Notes: generated by a model from the letters alone, not told the origin. A DNA stretch of 64,000 bases from Ulota crispa (GCA_963920765.1 OY987248.1:501001-565000); one strand, 5' to 3'. Numbered from the stretch's first letter, positions 46,164 to 57,400 are shown. Translations and numbers: made by a program.

Positions 46164-47242
46164 GGTAGCAGCATCCATAAGTGTTGCGTCCCCATGCCCG
46201 TCACCTGACAGTGGCAGGGCTAATCAACAAAAAAACAAATGGTTGTGGGTGGCTGAGTGATGGTTATGGGTGATGAAGTGATGGTTGTGAGTGACTAGCA
46301 TGAGGTTTTGAGTACCCATCTCACTATTTAAGAACCAACAAGCCTTGTGATTAGCATCTCTTACACATGATTCCTACAATTTCAGTGATTTTGGACTTTG
46401 AGAAATCTTAGTGGACAAATGCTTGCACTTGGAACCTAGAAATTGATGCCAATATTTTTGGTTTCCATTTCCTAGCTTACAGTATTTTTTTCAAAGTTAG
46501 GCAATTGTTTTACTTGCTCCAAAACCCTTATTTCCACGCTTATGGGTGCACCTACCTTATCTTCAATTATAATCTCATCTGTTTGAAAAATTTCTACAAA
46601 GGCACATTAACAACGTATAATGCTCAACTTTTGTTCAACTGAAATCTTCAAATTTCTATGATTTGTTGAGCAACCTATTGACTTCAACACGACAAAAATC
46701 CTTCGATACATACTCTTGAATTTTCTTTCACAATCTTGTATATAAAAACTAGAGTAGATGTTATACACATTTTCTTACAACCATTGAACTCTTTGGCTTG
46801 GAGTGATATGGTTGAGGTTTTTGATAAGTTTCCAAAAATGCTTAATTGGATTTTAATAATGAGATGGTGCAAGCCATTGGAAGATTTTAAATGGTTGAGT
46901 AAAAGTATCGCATATGGACACTCTTAGCACCATGGAATTTAATCCTGTCTTAGAGATTTGTGAGTTCTCCCAATGTTCTAAATATGGCAACATAAAAGAG
47001 TCTTCATAGACATGTATGTAATGAACCCTCTTGACTAATGTATATATTTGAAATCTCCTCGGGCATTGTAAAATATTTTAGAAATAGGAAAATTATCAAT
47101 ATTCACAAACCCACTCTCATCTTGCCAAAAATAATCATTCAAGTATTAAAATGAGCAGCATAATAGCACCTTAAATGTCTTAGCAATGGCCATTTCCATT
47201 TAACAAGTGCAGATCATCAACTTGTATATAATTCTTGTATGC
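46164..47242. other. AT-rich spacer, no gene seen
   Basis: A short GATGGTTGTGGGTG-type local repeat at about 46240-46300; otherwise nothing supported. Confidence 0.35.
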
Positions 47243-47246
47243 TTAA

Positions 47247-47748
47247 CCCCTGAAGGCCCAAGTGTTCCCTCGGGGGACAAATGGACCTCGAGCATGTACC
47301 TATGACTAAACCAATTTTTATATATTTTTTGAAATTTTTGAGGTTGTTGGGGAATTTATAAATGTATGTGCACATTTAATTTTTTCTTCATTCCAACATT
47401 TATTGAGGAAGTCACGCATGAATTTCTGAAAAATGGGGGAGGGCAGGCAGTCTAGGCAACCCAAAAAACTTTTTTAAAATTACATTTTTTCAAAATAAAA
47501 ATCTAAAATTAGTTCTTTAGAATTTTATATGTGGGAAGCTTTGAATCATTCAATTTCAATTAATGAGTGAGACCTTATAGTTTGTTGGTAGATATGGGAC
47601 TCTCGAACCTCCATTCCTCTTTGCCCCTTGTAAAATTTGGTGTTTTGATTTTTTTTTCCAAGTTGTAGTAGACTAAGATTCCTTGGTTTTTACCATTTCG
47701 ATAAAAGAAATTCAGATTTTTGAGTTTTACACTCCAATTTTGCCCTAT
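47247..47748. mobile_element. TTAA-family element, copy E, cut by the CACTA element
   Basis: TTAA (47243-47246), then CCCCTGAAGGCCCAAGTGTT and the family interior (GGGGGACAAATGGACC, CATGTACC, TTCTTCATTCCAACATTTA). Homology to copy B runs to CTCCAATTTTGCCCTAT and stops exactly where CACTAGT begins. Its second half is not seen in the window. Confidence 0.65.
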
Positions 47749-48448
47749 CACTAGTAAAAAAAGGGGAAAAAATGACTGCAATTAACAACTGCATTTTAGT
47801 GGTTTATGGCATGAAACTACTTAGGTACAACTAGATGGATTGCAATTGTACTTTTGTCAACCACAATTGCATGCTAGTAATAGTGAACCTGTTACTTTTG
47901 CCAACCATTCAAAAACAATTGCGACCTTTTCATCCATTGCTCCTCCTAAATTTTGGTAATAACCTGCCCCCTCTGCCCTTCTTTCTTCTTTGTTAGAAGA
48001 CATCTTTCTCTCTAATTCCAATGTCTCTATTAATGCACATCTAACACACAAATGACCAGGTGCCACTTGTCATATTTATAGAGGTTTGGGTCAAATTTAG
48101 GCAATTTCATGAAATATGAAATTGATAATCCAAAATGACACGTGTCCCTTGCAATCGTAAAGTAGTTGTAATTTAGTGGTAAAGTAGTCGCTTTGCAGTT
48201 GCTTATATGATTTTAGTAGAAAAAGTTCACTTATGAATTTGACCAGTTATACAGTAGTTGATCTTTAGTTGTCATGCAATTGATTTAGAGTCAGTTTCAC
48301 GACAACTTTGACTCTTCACTCTTTTTTGGTACTACAGTACAACTGCAATATATTGTAGCTTCAGAGTTAGAGTTGTAATGTAGTTGTACTTGAATTTCCC
48401 CTAGCATGCCTTTCAATTGCAAAATAGTTGCATGTCAGTGCTTTGATA

Positions 48449-49731
48449 CTCGAGCGGGTCACACCCCTTTACAATTGGATACCACCTTCAAAAATGGGGT
48501 AATCAAATGGAGGGTCTTAGATCCTTTAAGGTAATTATTATCTCCCTTTCTTTAGATAAAAAACTACTTTAGTGTATTTTAGGGTACCCTATGCTTATTT
48601 CTAAATGGTCATATGACTTAATTTTTTAGACCCTATTTTTTTACAAACACAAAACTATCATAAGAAAAAATTATGTGTATACAATGGGTTTGTAGAAGAT
48701 TTTGGCCCGTAAGAAAATAGCATAAGAATTTAACACATAGCAAGTCCTTCAAACTTTACTTACAAAGCAACCTTCCTAAACCCTAACCCATTCCTAAAAA
48801 TTTAGATTACCCTCAACTTCATGCATACTCATGAAACAGCAAATGACAAGCTTTGAAGCACTGAACCCTAAAATGGAGAAGAAAATAGGAAAGGATGAAA
48901 ATTGGGTAGGGGACAGTAGGTAAGTTTGAGTGTGAACTTGAGCTCTTCCTATTGAGAACTGCAAAAAGAACTAAGCGGTAACACTGACGTTCACCACCGT
49001 CGTTAGCAGAAGAAGATAAGAAATCCAACCCTAAATGCGCCAATGAATAAAAAAAAATCCACCTTGAATGCAAACCGTACTAAGCTCACACTCCTGCGCT
49101 TGCAAGTACAGCGTTGTGAGGAAAATTTTTGTAAGGAGGATGAGAAGCTTCAATTGCACAACACCCTTGCCGCCACTTTTAGCATGCTCAGATCATTCGG
49201 AGAGAGAAAAACTGCAAATAACAAAAGAGCAATCTCAAATCCAAGAATCCTAAGTGCCAGCAAGAGCAACAATAAGCTTAGCATAACATGTAAAGAAGCC
49301 AACGTGTAAAGAATCCAATGTGCTTGCCAGCACAAACCCTACTCTTGAGATTCTATAACATTGCCAGCCTTTGCTAGCATGCCTAACCTTTCTTCAATTG
49401 CCCTATAGCCTATTGCTAAATCCTAAATTGCTACAGCCCAAACCCTAAACAGAAAAAACCATTTTTCATCCATATTGCTCACGAACTCTAAACCCTACAC
49501 TCATCCTACTAAACTATTTTAGGATAATCCTATAATTCCTACCTTTTTTTCTGCAATATTCTAAAATGGAGGTTTATACACCACCATATTTTACATATAA
49601 CAAGGCAAGACATATTTTTCCAATGCTATGGTAAATCTAAAAAAGATATAAAATTTATCTCCAATGAATAAAATTGACCCTATTTTTTATCTCACGTAGT
49701 TTACTAAAAATTGGAGAGTGATCCCTTTGAG
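48449..49731. mobile_element. 1283-bp DNA element with 8-bp target duplication (copy 2 of 2)
   Basis: CTTTGATA is repeated exactly at 48441-48448 and 49732-49739. It starts CTCGAGCGGGTCACACCC and ends TTGGAGAGTGATCCCTTTGAG; the inverse of that end, CTCAAAGGGATCAC, pairs with the start. Terminal parts align with 37833-38774, but the middle (48850-49330) differs and is less AT-rich, possibly captured sequence. It lies in the CACTA subterminal repeats. Confidence 0.75.
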
Positions 49732-49739
49732 CTTTGATA

Positions 49740-50120
49740 CCATTGACCAGTTGCAACACTATTGTATCCTAGTCAGCAAAAAGGGTTACTCTAGTGGCAT
49801 CCAGTTGACACTTTGTTGCACTTTAGTCAAAATAGAGTTGTATACTAGTTGAAATTTAGGTTTAGGCTCAGTTGCAATATAGTAACACTTTAGTTGCAAT
49901 CTAGTTGTACTTTAGTTGCACTAGAGTTGAGCTTTAGTTACAAAAAAACTGCACCTTAGTTGCAATGGAGTTGTTTGTTGCAATAGAGTTGAACTTTAGT
50001 TGCAAAGAAGTTGAGCCTAAGTTGTACTGGAGTTGCACCTTAGTTGCCATACATTTGGCAGTTGAGTTGCACTACAATTGCCATAGAGTTGCACCTCAGT
50101 TGCGATAGAGTTGTCATTCA
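49740..50120 (+). repeat. Subterminal repeats, core TAGTTGCA
   Basis: About twenty degenerate copies such as CTTTAGTTGCA, TAGAGTTGCACC and TAGTTGTACT at 12-25-bp spacing, continuing the set at 47770-48440. CACTA transposases bind such motifs near element ends. Confidence 0.75.
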
Positions 50121-50339
50121 AACACAATTAAGACTTCTCACATTCAGTATTCAATTGTTGTGCAATTGCCAAGAGGTCCTAAGGTAGCCGCACAAGGGTG
50201 GTGAAGAAGCTGTGCATCAATAGCACATTAGGGAATCAACAACATATTAGAGTAGGAATTGTATAGGGGTAGAGAAAAATACCTATTACAAGAGAGGATT
50301 GCACTATGTTTGCATCATAGCTTACCCTACCATTACATA

Positions 50340-50990
50340 ATTAGAGCCTAGGTAGTGTAAATCAAATGGTGTGTCCTCAAGCTCCTGTGAGAACGTGTCT
50401 AACCTCCCACACAATGCTAGTCTTCACAGCATCACAAATGTAAACTTGACCATCCATGTTGTTGGGACGCATGACTTTGACATTTGGCGCAAGGGCCTAG
50501 GCGATGTCCACCTTGCACCACCCTTCCTCAATTTTGTGAAAGTGGGTGACTTCACCTGCAACGGCTCTAGCAGTTCCCATGGCTACCTTCATGTCTGGTT
50601 CATTGGAGTTTAGAAGCCAAACCCTCTCTCCCACGGATACTTGAAATAAACAACAGAAGGTCAATGGGGTAGAGAACTTTTAAATTCATCAGTACTACCA
50701 TGATTTAGGGCAAAGCTTACCTTTGCCAAAGGTTTAGCACCCTTCTTGGAAGCTATAGCTGTCACCTTCTTCTTCGCCTCCTTCTCCTTCACCTATACAA
50801 AAAAAACACATCAGAATAGGTTGTCATTGCATTTTGCAATACCCTCTAAAGCTCAAATATACACAACTTTGTGTTGTGTATCTCACCTCAACTACAGTAG
50901 AGGTGGTTGCTGGTACAGTATGTGGACTCTTCCTTTGTTGTGTCAACGTCCCTCCATCCCCCGTCTATGGATACAATCAGCAGTTACCAA
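50340..50990 (-). pseudogene. TNP1/En/Spm-like transposase C-terminal exons
   Basis: On the minus strand three exon-like segments: KRKSPHTVPATTSTVVE up to GTGAGA (about 50895-50985), KEKEAKKKVTAIASKKGAKP up to GTAAGC (about 50722-50790), then VGERVWLLNSNEPDMKVAMG, TARAVAGEVTH, CKVDIA-stop-ALAPNV, QVYICDAVKTSIVWEVRHV (about 50350-50640). The last has the pattern of the plant TNP1/EN/SPM C-terminal domain (x-V-A-x-G-T ... V-x-V-x-x-x-L ... D-A-x-x-x-x-x-W-P-x). An in-frame TAG marks decay. Confidence 0.5.
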
Positions 50991-51662
50991 CCACTAGTTA
51001 AGTGTACAACAATAAAATTTTCTAAACATTACTAATGCACAATCAAAACTTACCATCATCAACAAGCTAAACTACTTAAGTGCAACTCAAACACAATTAA
51101 AATGGCAACAAAGAAACTACTGCAAAATGACTACTGCCAACTACAACCCCTACTCATAAACTACTCAAACTCAACACAAGTTCAATTCAAACACGACTGA
51201 AATGGCAATCACGAAACTATTGTAGAACAACTCATGCCAACAAAGGCCCACTACAAGGGAATGGACGTCAAAATGATAGAATGTTGACATTAATCTGTCC
51301 AAATTGACAGTGGCACAATAATCCTCTAATTTTTTTGTCAGTACGGTCACGATTGTCAACTTTTTTTTCCCATCGTGAGCGAGTAATCTATTATTTGTTG
51401 CGTTTGGCCAGCTGGACCACTCGGCAACATTTCCGTGATATGACAATCGCCTTTTGAGTAGCTTTTTATTTCAATCAGACCACTTTATTGATGTGTCTTA
51501 AAAAATAGCCAAATGCTTTATTATTGGGATAATACTAATGCATCAGTAACTATGGCGCCAAAAAAATCTTTGGTAAATATCTACCAAAAGTGCACTTTAA
51601 AATCGGAAACTACCATGCTCATACAAAAAGTTGTGTATACATTAATTTTAGATAGCAGTTAA

Positions 51663-52307
51663 CCCCTAAATGCCCAAGCCCTATTTGAGCTTTTTGGACT
51701 TTCTATGAAACTAAACAATCAATCAACCTTTTCATAAATTTTACTAAGTTTTTTTCAATTGTAACTGTACAAGGTAAAACTAAACATGTTAGAGATTACA
51801 TGGAAAAAGAGAACACAACAATATCACTTATAGTTTGAAAGATTATAATGTTTGAGCATGAGGGTGTTAAAACTGCAAAAGTGACTTAAAGTCTTCTAAT
51901 CCTCATTTCACAAGTCAAATCTAAGAAGTTGGTCACCAAAAGAATATGTGATTTAAGGTCATTACATGTTTAACTCTAATCAATTTACGGTTTTGGAAAT
52001 TTACTCCTACTTTTTTTTTAAATGGATTTCTAATGTGAAATTTTCTCCAAGCTCTAGTGTATTTGAGGCTAATTTTCAAGATCTTCCAACACTAGAAAAC
52101 TCAAGATTGCAGTGGACACCCTTGTACAACATCTTGAGTAGAAAAATCATCAATTTTCATTTTCAAAATCAGATTTTTGATGCTGAAAGTAGATTTCAAA
52201 GCAAACTCATATTGGAAAAAAATATTAAAAATAATGATTTGATAAGGTTTAATTCATCTTTCAAAGTTTTGTGAAGACCCACATATGGTCACTTGGGCAT
52301 TTAGGGG
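51663..52307. mobile_element. TTAA-family element, copy G (645 bp)
   Basis: Flanked exactly by TTAA (51659-51662, 52308-52311), with perfect 16-bp inverted ends CCCCTAAATGCCCAAG/CTTGGGCATTTAGGGG. The best-preserved copy, inserted in the CACTA element. The 102-codon frame at 51966-52274 has no recognisable domain. Confidence 0.85.
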
Positions 52308-52423
52308 TTAAAAAGTACAATGCACATGACCTAAAGCATGCTATCTAAAAAATAATAAGTCAACAGCTCTAGAAGCTCTTCATAATCTAAAACAAGTAGC
52401 CCGGTAGCTTTTATAATAAAACA

Positions 52424-52811
52424 TGTGCACACCTAGGGTTTGATGTATACACACCCGAGGGGGGGGGGCAAATTTTAGATATTACCTTTAGCAAGTTGAA
52501 GTTGGAAAGTTTGAATTCAGATTTGGATTTTAAGACCTTCTTTTTGTCCCAACAAAGATTACAATTAAACAATGCCTAGTGAAAAAGCTTAACAAGGGGA
52601 CTGTCAAATTATTACTTTTATCTTTGTTTGTAAATGAAACTAAATTTTGGTCACAATTTTTGTTCAATTTGTGACCTCTTTTATGGCTCTAAACTAAATC
52701 AAGGTCTCTAAATCCAAATTTGAATTCAACTTTTCAACTTTAACTTGTTGATGGTAAATATCTAAAATTTACCCCCTCAGGTGTGCATACATCAAACCCC
52801 GGGTGTGCACA
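52424..52811. mobile_element. Foldback element, copy 3 (~388 bp)
   Basis: The ends TGTGCACACCTAGGGTTTGA and, inverted, TGTGCACACCCGGGGTTTGA continue as GGGG(GTA)AATTTTAGATATT and TTGAATTCAGATTTGGATTT into the shared arms of copies 1 and 2. A G9 run is at 52461-52469. The target duplication is unclear. It sits within the CACTA element. Confidence 0.75.
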
Positions 52812-53589
52812 TAACAACTACTTAAAACATACTGTTTGTCTTCTCATGTAACATAAAACGGTCCATATGTTGTGGTTTTCATATACACCATGCTAACTAA
52901 TGTTAACAGAATTAAACATTGTTGGCACATGCTTGGCATGTTCAATGGACTACACTCATTTAAAGGATGTCGCAGATTCCATGCATACAATACACAATAA
53001 GAAAGAATACCACTATCATAAAATACTGAAAGGTCATCAAATCACGTTTGCATCCATAACAACACTCCTATATCTTGATTCACTAGTTTCACTACCCATG
53101 TGAAAGGTGTGTCTAGAATTCAGGGCATATCTCTTTTTTGAGTTTACGCCACATACACAAACATGTACATTTGCCAGGTTGGTTTCATCTATTGCTAGGA
53201 TTGAAGACGATATGTTATGCATTGCTAAGACTCTGCAATTAAATACAAGGAACACCTTTTGATAACTTGGTTTTCAAAATTCTTTCCTAGCCTATTTTCA
53301 ATGACGACTACTTAGAATGAATTTGAAAAATGGAGGCCTAACATCTGTATAACTTTAGCGTGAACCATTTCAAGTGTATCAAAACATTGATGAGTCTCAT
53401 AAACACCACAAAACCACAAAACAAACACGAATTGGATCAGTAAGAAGTCATTATATCAGACGTGTCCATTTCATTATTGTCTCATTCACTTCCATGTGTT
53501 GAACTTGATAAACTTTGTAAGTTGTCATGAGACTGCACATAGTTGGAGCTATTACTATTGTTTTCTTCGATAGGTACTGAAGAATTTGT

Positions 53590-54570
53590 TAAATTCCTAG
53601 TTTGGCCCTGAGAATGATTGAATTATCTTCTTGTATGGTTTGCACTAGCCATGCAATAATGTCTACTCCGCAAAATTTTGTGTTGAAGTCCTTTGTTGTC
53701 TCTAGCACTATCACTGTGAACTTGTTCCCTTGGTTGTGGCCGAACATGCCCATGACGTGCTGGACGTATGTTGTCCTCCTCCTGACCTGGCCAATTGCCA
53801 ATACCTTCAACCCTATTTGGCATAGTTGTTCTTCTACCAGGTGCAAGCCAATTACCTTGACCTCTTTGAATCTGCCCTTGTCGACGTCGACCTTGTACCA
53901 GAAGCTCCTGCAAAGCCACAATTTGCCATGTTGTAACCGCATTGACTGGGTCTTCTCCAAAGTCCTGTTCAAGTCAAAGCCCAAAAAAATCCTCATCAAC
54001 TCTCATGTGAAATGGTTTGAGATCTGATTCAGATTCTGCATTTGGCAATAATCGTTTCCCACGCAAGTCCCTCCTCAAGACAACTCTCCACCCTGGCGCC
54101 TAATGTGCTTTTGAATAAAACACTTGTTCACAATGTTTAGGAAAGGCAAACTATTATGACAAATGTAACATGTTCTCTTGTCATACAATTAGCTAATGTG
54201 AAGCCCCATTTATCTTTTTTTATTGTTGCATTCTCTCCCATGTAATTGGCTTTCACAAAATTGCACATTAGGACTATTATACTATGGTGCATATAATACA
54301 ACTCTAATATTTCTTTGATGTGACTAACATACTCAACATTTGCAGTTACTTCATTACCATCACAAACACCATTGCGACAAACCTGCTTGAAAGTAGCTGC
54401 AACACCACTATTTGACATTTTTAGGGATCTTTCCGCACTTAGGATGCGATAATGTACTCTAGAAGCTTTCATTGACTTGTACGACGTAGCTAAAGGCAGC
54501 AGCCCTCTTGCCATGTCTACTACGTCTGGATTTAACTGGAAACCTGCTTCTTCTTCCATTATGACCTCGT
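53590..54570 (-). pseudogene. CACTA TNP2 transposase C-terminal remnant (DUF4216)
   Basis: The minus-strand frame 54137-54559 reads NVEYVSHIKEILELYYMHHS, IIVLMCNFVKANYMGENA, IKKDKWGFTLANC, matching the DUF4216 pattern YYGxLxDIIELxY ... VxLFKCxWxD ... xDxxGFTxVNF. After a frame change it continues FPKHCEQVFYSKAH-stop-APGWRVVLR (about 54070-54130), the family's FVLAxQAxQVFYxxDP..xWxVV block. The following open frames (53589-53999, two overlapping) are Arg/Gln-rich and unassigned. Stops and frame changes show it is dead. Confidence 0.75.
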
Positions 54571-54720
54571 TGAGTACCCATGTTGAAAATGGTGGTAATA
54601 GTCCTAAGTTTGTAGGAAAAGTGAATCGACTTTTTCAATTGCCTTTGCCCTGCTGGCTTCAAACCTGTATTCTTTTGGACTCCAATTGAACCACTGCATC
54701 CGCATATACTATGCACAAAT

Positions 54721-55263
54721 AAGGTTCACATGATAAATAAGGAATTTTACATGATTTAGCTCATTGATTTGCTTTTGCTTCACATTGATTCAACGACACT
54801 AGCATGCAAGCCTTGAGCAGCAAGCTTGTGAGCCCTAAGTGTGAAGTCCATGAGTGTAGAGCCTTGATCAAGAACATTATAATAAGTAAAATAATCTTTC
54901 ATTTTTGAAATCATTCTTTTGAAAAATTTAAAAAAAATTACTATTTATAACAAAGTTTGAGACCTAAGACCATGGATTTCTACTTACACCTAAAACCATG
55001 CAAATCAAGTTTTTTTGTTGGGTTGACTATTATGATTATTTCGTAGACAAAATGATATGAAAATATTTTAAACAAGTTATAAATGTTATTTACAATTATT
55101 CATAAATTTGGATAATAATTAAAAAAAATATTTGAGAAAATGAAATTGTAGTTTTTAGATTCACCTAAAATAAATTGGTTTGCATTCATCAAACAATCTT
55201 CAAATTGAAGTGCATGATTATTAATCAAAGTAGTTAGTTACAAAATATGATCATTAAACTAAT
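54721..55263. other. AT-rich spacer, no gene seen
   Basis: Nothing recognised. The missing half of the CACTA coding region would be expected here but is absent. Confidence 0.35.
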
Positions 55264-55880
55264 TCAAGATCGGCCTGGCCCCGTTGCTATCCATATATGC
55301 CGCAGCTGCTTGCGCAATCCCTCGGCCTCAACGTTGTTGGAACTTGTATGATCGGCTCGAGCCCCATTGCTTTGCATGTCGTTGCGGTTTGCGCGATCCC
55401 TCGGCCCCAACGTTGCTGGAAATTGCAGGATCGGCCCTGGCCTTGTTGCTGATTGCAACATTGGTGCTGGAACTAGCACAATTGGCCCTTGCCCCATTGC
55501 TGCTTGTGCCATCAATTCCGGCCCTGTCACTGTTGCCATCATGTTTGTTCGAGGCTGGTTCAGGGCCAGCCATATTTTTTTATTGTTGCCTTTATTTCCA
55601 GAAGCTTTTTGTGGTACTCATGTTCAATCAGGACCGCTCTCCTTAGCGGTTTGCCGTTGTATTCTTGTTCTTTCATCTTTGCTTGAATTAGGCGCTTGCT
55701 ATCACTGCCGAATTTTTGGTGTAACTTGCTTTTGAGGACTTTAGCTTGCCTATGCAGCATTTCACAGCCTTGGCCTAGTGCAGTATTGCACATTTGGCCA
55801 CCATTGCCTATGCACGTTTGTTCTCCATCGCTCAAGAGGTACAGGGGTGAAGGTACGTTTCTGACACCCAAAACGGAATA
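55264..55880 (-). other. Tandem-repeat open frame and charged frame, unrecognised
   Basis: 55268-55500 holds three units of about 80 bp (starts 55268, 55350, 55429: GATCGGCC(T/C)GGCC..GTTGCT ... CCTCGGCC(T/C)CAACGTTG), open on the minus strand as a Gly/Pro/Ala-rich frame. The frame 55560-55871 codes for a Lys/Glu-rich, probably coiled-coil segment (KVLKSKLHQKFGSDSKRLIQ...). It is less AT-rich than its surroundings. It may be a fragment of a captured gene or transposon ORF; function unknown. Confidence 0.35.
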
Positions 55881-56576
55881 ACTAGAGATTTAAAGATATT
55901 TCTACTGAGCATTTTGCAACAACTGGATATCCCCATACATGCTCTAACTAGAAATTAAAATTGGACATTATAGAGGAAAGTCAAAATCCCAGATGCATTA
56001 TCAAGAAGCGAATTCTAATAAATTGAAAACACACAAGTATAGTACTCGGTTCCTCTCCGCGATGCCGCTGCGAGCTTCTTCAAACACTGCATGCACGCGA
56101 CGTCTTGACCTCTCCGCTGATGGGGCTGCAATATTGGTGCACCTCTTGCGCGCACTTCTAACGACAAGGTGAGGAGGTTCGTCAATTTTCCACGGAATCA
56201 CACACGACTGCAAATTCATGAAATTCAGACTTACGACATGAAGATTCACAACGGCTAGTTAGATCAAGCTCAACAAGCTCAAAGAAGTGTGAGAAGTGCA
56301 AGAGACAAACCTCAGGATACTAGAGATTGGAGAATGAATGCAAATCAAATCACAAGGAGAGTTACCATCTCGCCTAGCGAGTCGCATTCAAATACGAGGT
56401 GGTTTTGAGTGCAGCCTTGAGCCACGGTCAGAGTTTGAAGCTCTCACATCAGTTAACCATTGTACGGGGAGTAACTTATTGACAAATAGTTACAAGCTAG
56501 CCGGTTGATTTTAAGAGTTGCCAAATTGAATTCAAAAACTTAGAAAAAAACCGACCATTTAAGATGAAAAAAGGAG
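55881..56576. other. Spacer with left member of a local duplication
   Basis: No gene assigned. 56480-56576 is the left half of a segment repeated at 57190-57290 (CAAGCTAGCCGGTTGATTTT ... CCGACCATTTAAGATGAAA). Confidence 0.45.
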
Positions 56577-56585
56577 AACATTTTT

Positions 56586-57017
56586 GGGGAAATTACAAAT
56601 AGGGGCATGAAAATGAAAAATATTACAAATAGGGGCACAATTTCAAAATAATTACAAATAGGGGTGCAATTTCAAAATAATATGTAAGTTTTTGTAATTT
56701 TTTTATTTGGAAATTGGTTGATTTAGATATATCACATCAAATGTTAGCTAACTTCCAAAAACTTAGAGGTCTTTCTAAAAATATTCATCATTTTTACAAA
56801 ACTTTCTTTATTTAGGCTTGCTTTGGAGAGGCCTTTAATTTTTTTTAAAGTTAGCTAACGTCTGATGTGAGATATCTAAATCAACCAATGTCCAAACCAA
56901 AAAAACTTATAAAATCTACAAATTATTTTGAAACTGCGCCCCCATTTGTAATTATTTTGAAATCATGCCCCTATTTGTAATATCTTTCATTTTCATGCCC
57001 CTATTTATAATTTCCTC
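56586..57017. mobile_element. 432-bp Mutator-like MITE with 9-bp target duplication
   Basis: The ends GGGGAAATTACAAATAGGGG and, inverted, GAGGAAATTATAAATAGGGG continue identically with CATGAAAATGAAA. The phrase ATTACAAATAGGGG(C/T)(A/G) is repeated three times near the left end and mirrored at the right. The inner arms TTGATTTAGATAT..CACATC..TGTTAGCTAAC also pair. The flanks AACATTTTT (56577-56585) and AATGTTTTT (57018-57026) are the target duplication. The unoccupied site AATGTTTTT exists at about 57291-57299. Confidence 0.88.
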
Positions 57018-57189
57018 AATGTTTTTCATTTCTATAGACTTAGCCGAGAGTATACTCTAGACAATTGGTTGGCCCAAGAGAATGTAGTATATTGGCAAAT
57101 TAAGCTTAAAAAACTTCCTAGATTGTGCAGTTGACAATTCTTACATTTACACAAGCTGCGCTCACAAGAATTCCTTACAACATATGGGG

Positions 57190-57400
57190 AGTACCGGCAT
57201 TTAGTTACAAGCTAGCTCGCTAATTTTGAGAGTTGCTGAATTGAATCCAAAAGCTTACAAAAAAACCAACCATTTAAGATGAAAGAAGAATGTTTTTCAT
57301 TTCTATAGGCTTAGCCAGGAATATACTCTAGACAACCAATTGGCCCAAGAGAATGTAGTATATTGGCCGGTTAAGCTTAAAAAACTTCCCGGATTGTGCT
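57190..57400 (+). repeat. Duplicate of the MITE flanks with unoccupied insertion site
   Basis: ACAAGCTAGCTCGCTAATTTT ... ACCATTTAAGATGAAAGAAG|AATGTTTTT|CATTTCTATAGGCTTAGCC ... GAGAATGTAGTATATTGGCC follows 56480-56576 and then 57018-57120 without a gap. So the 56.5-57.1 kb segment was tandemly duplicated, and one copy carries the insertion. Confidence 0.85.

Larger units (their letters stand above)
47749..54720 (-). mobile_element. Decayed CACTA (En/Spm) transposon with nested insertions
   Basis: One end is CACTAGTAAAAAAAGGGG at 47749, typical of plant CACTA termini. It is followed by dense (T/C)AGTTGCA-like subterminal repeats at 47770-48440 and again at 49740-50120, on both sides of a younger insertion. 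Further in, minus-strand coding remnants match TNP1/En/Spm (50340-50985) and the TNP2-associated DUF4216 region (53980-54560). The opposite end is not recognisable and is probably lost. The right limit given is approximate. Confidence 0.7.

Noticed and set aside
53037..53255. Second Harbinger-type transposase fragment
   Set aside because: Only vague similarity in SSSILAIDETN; no IDGTH or GDSAY motif nearby, so not supported.
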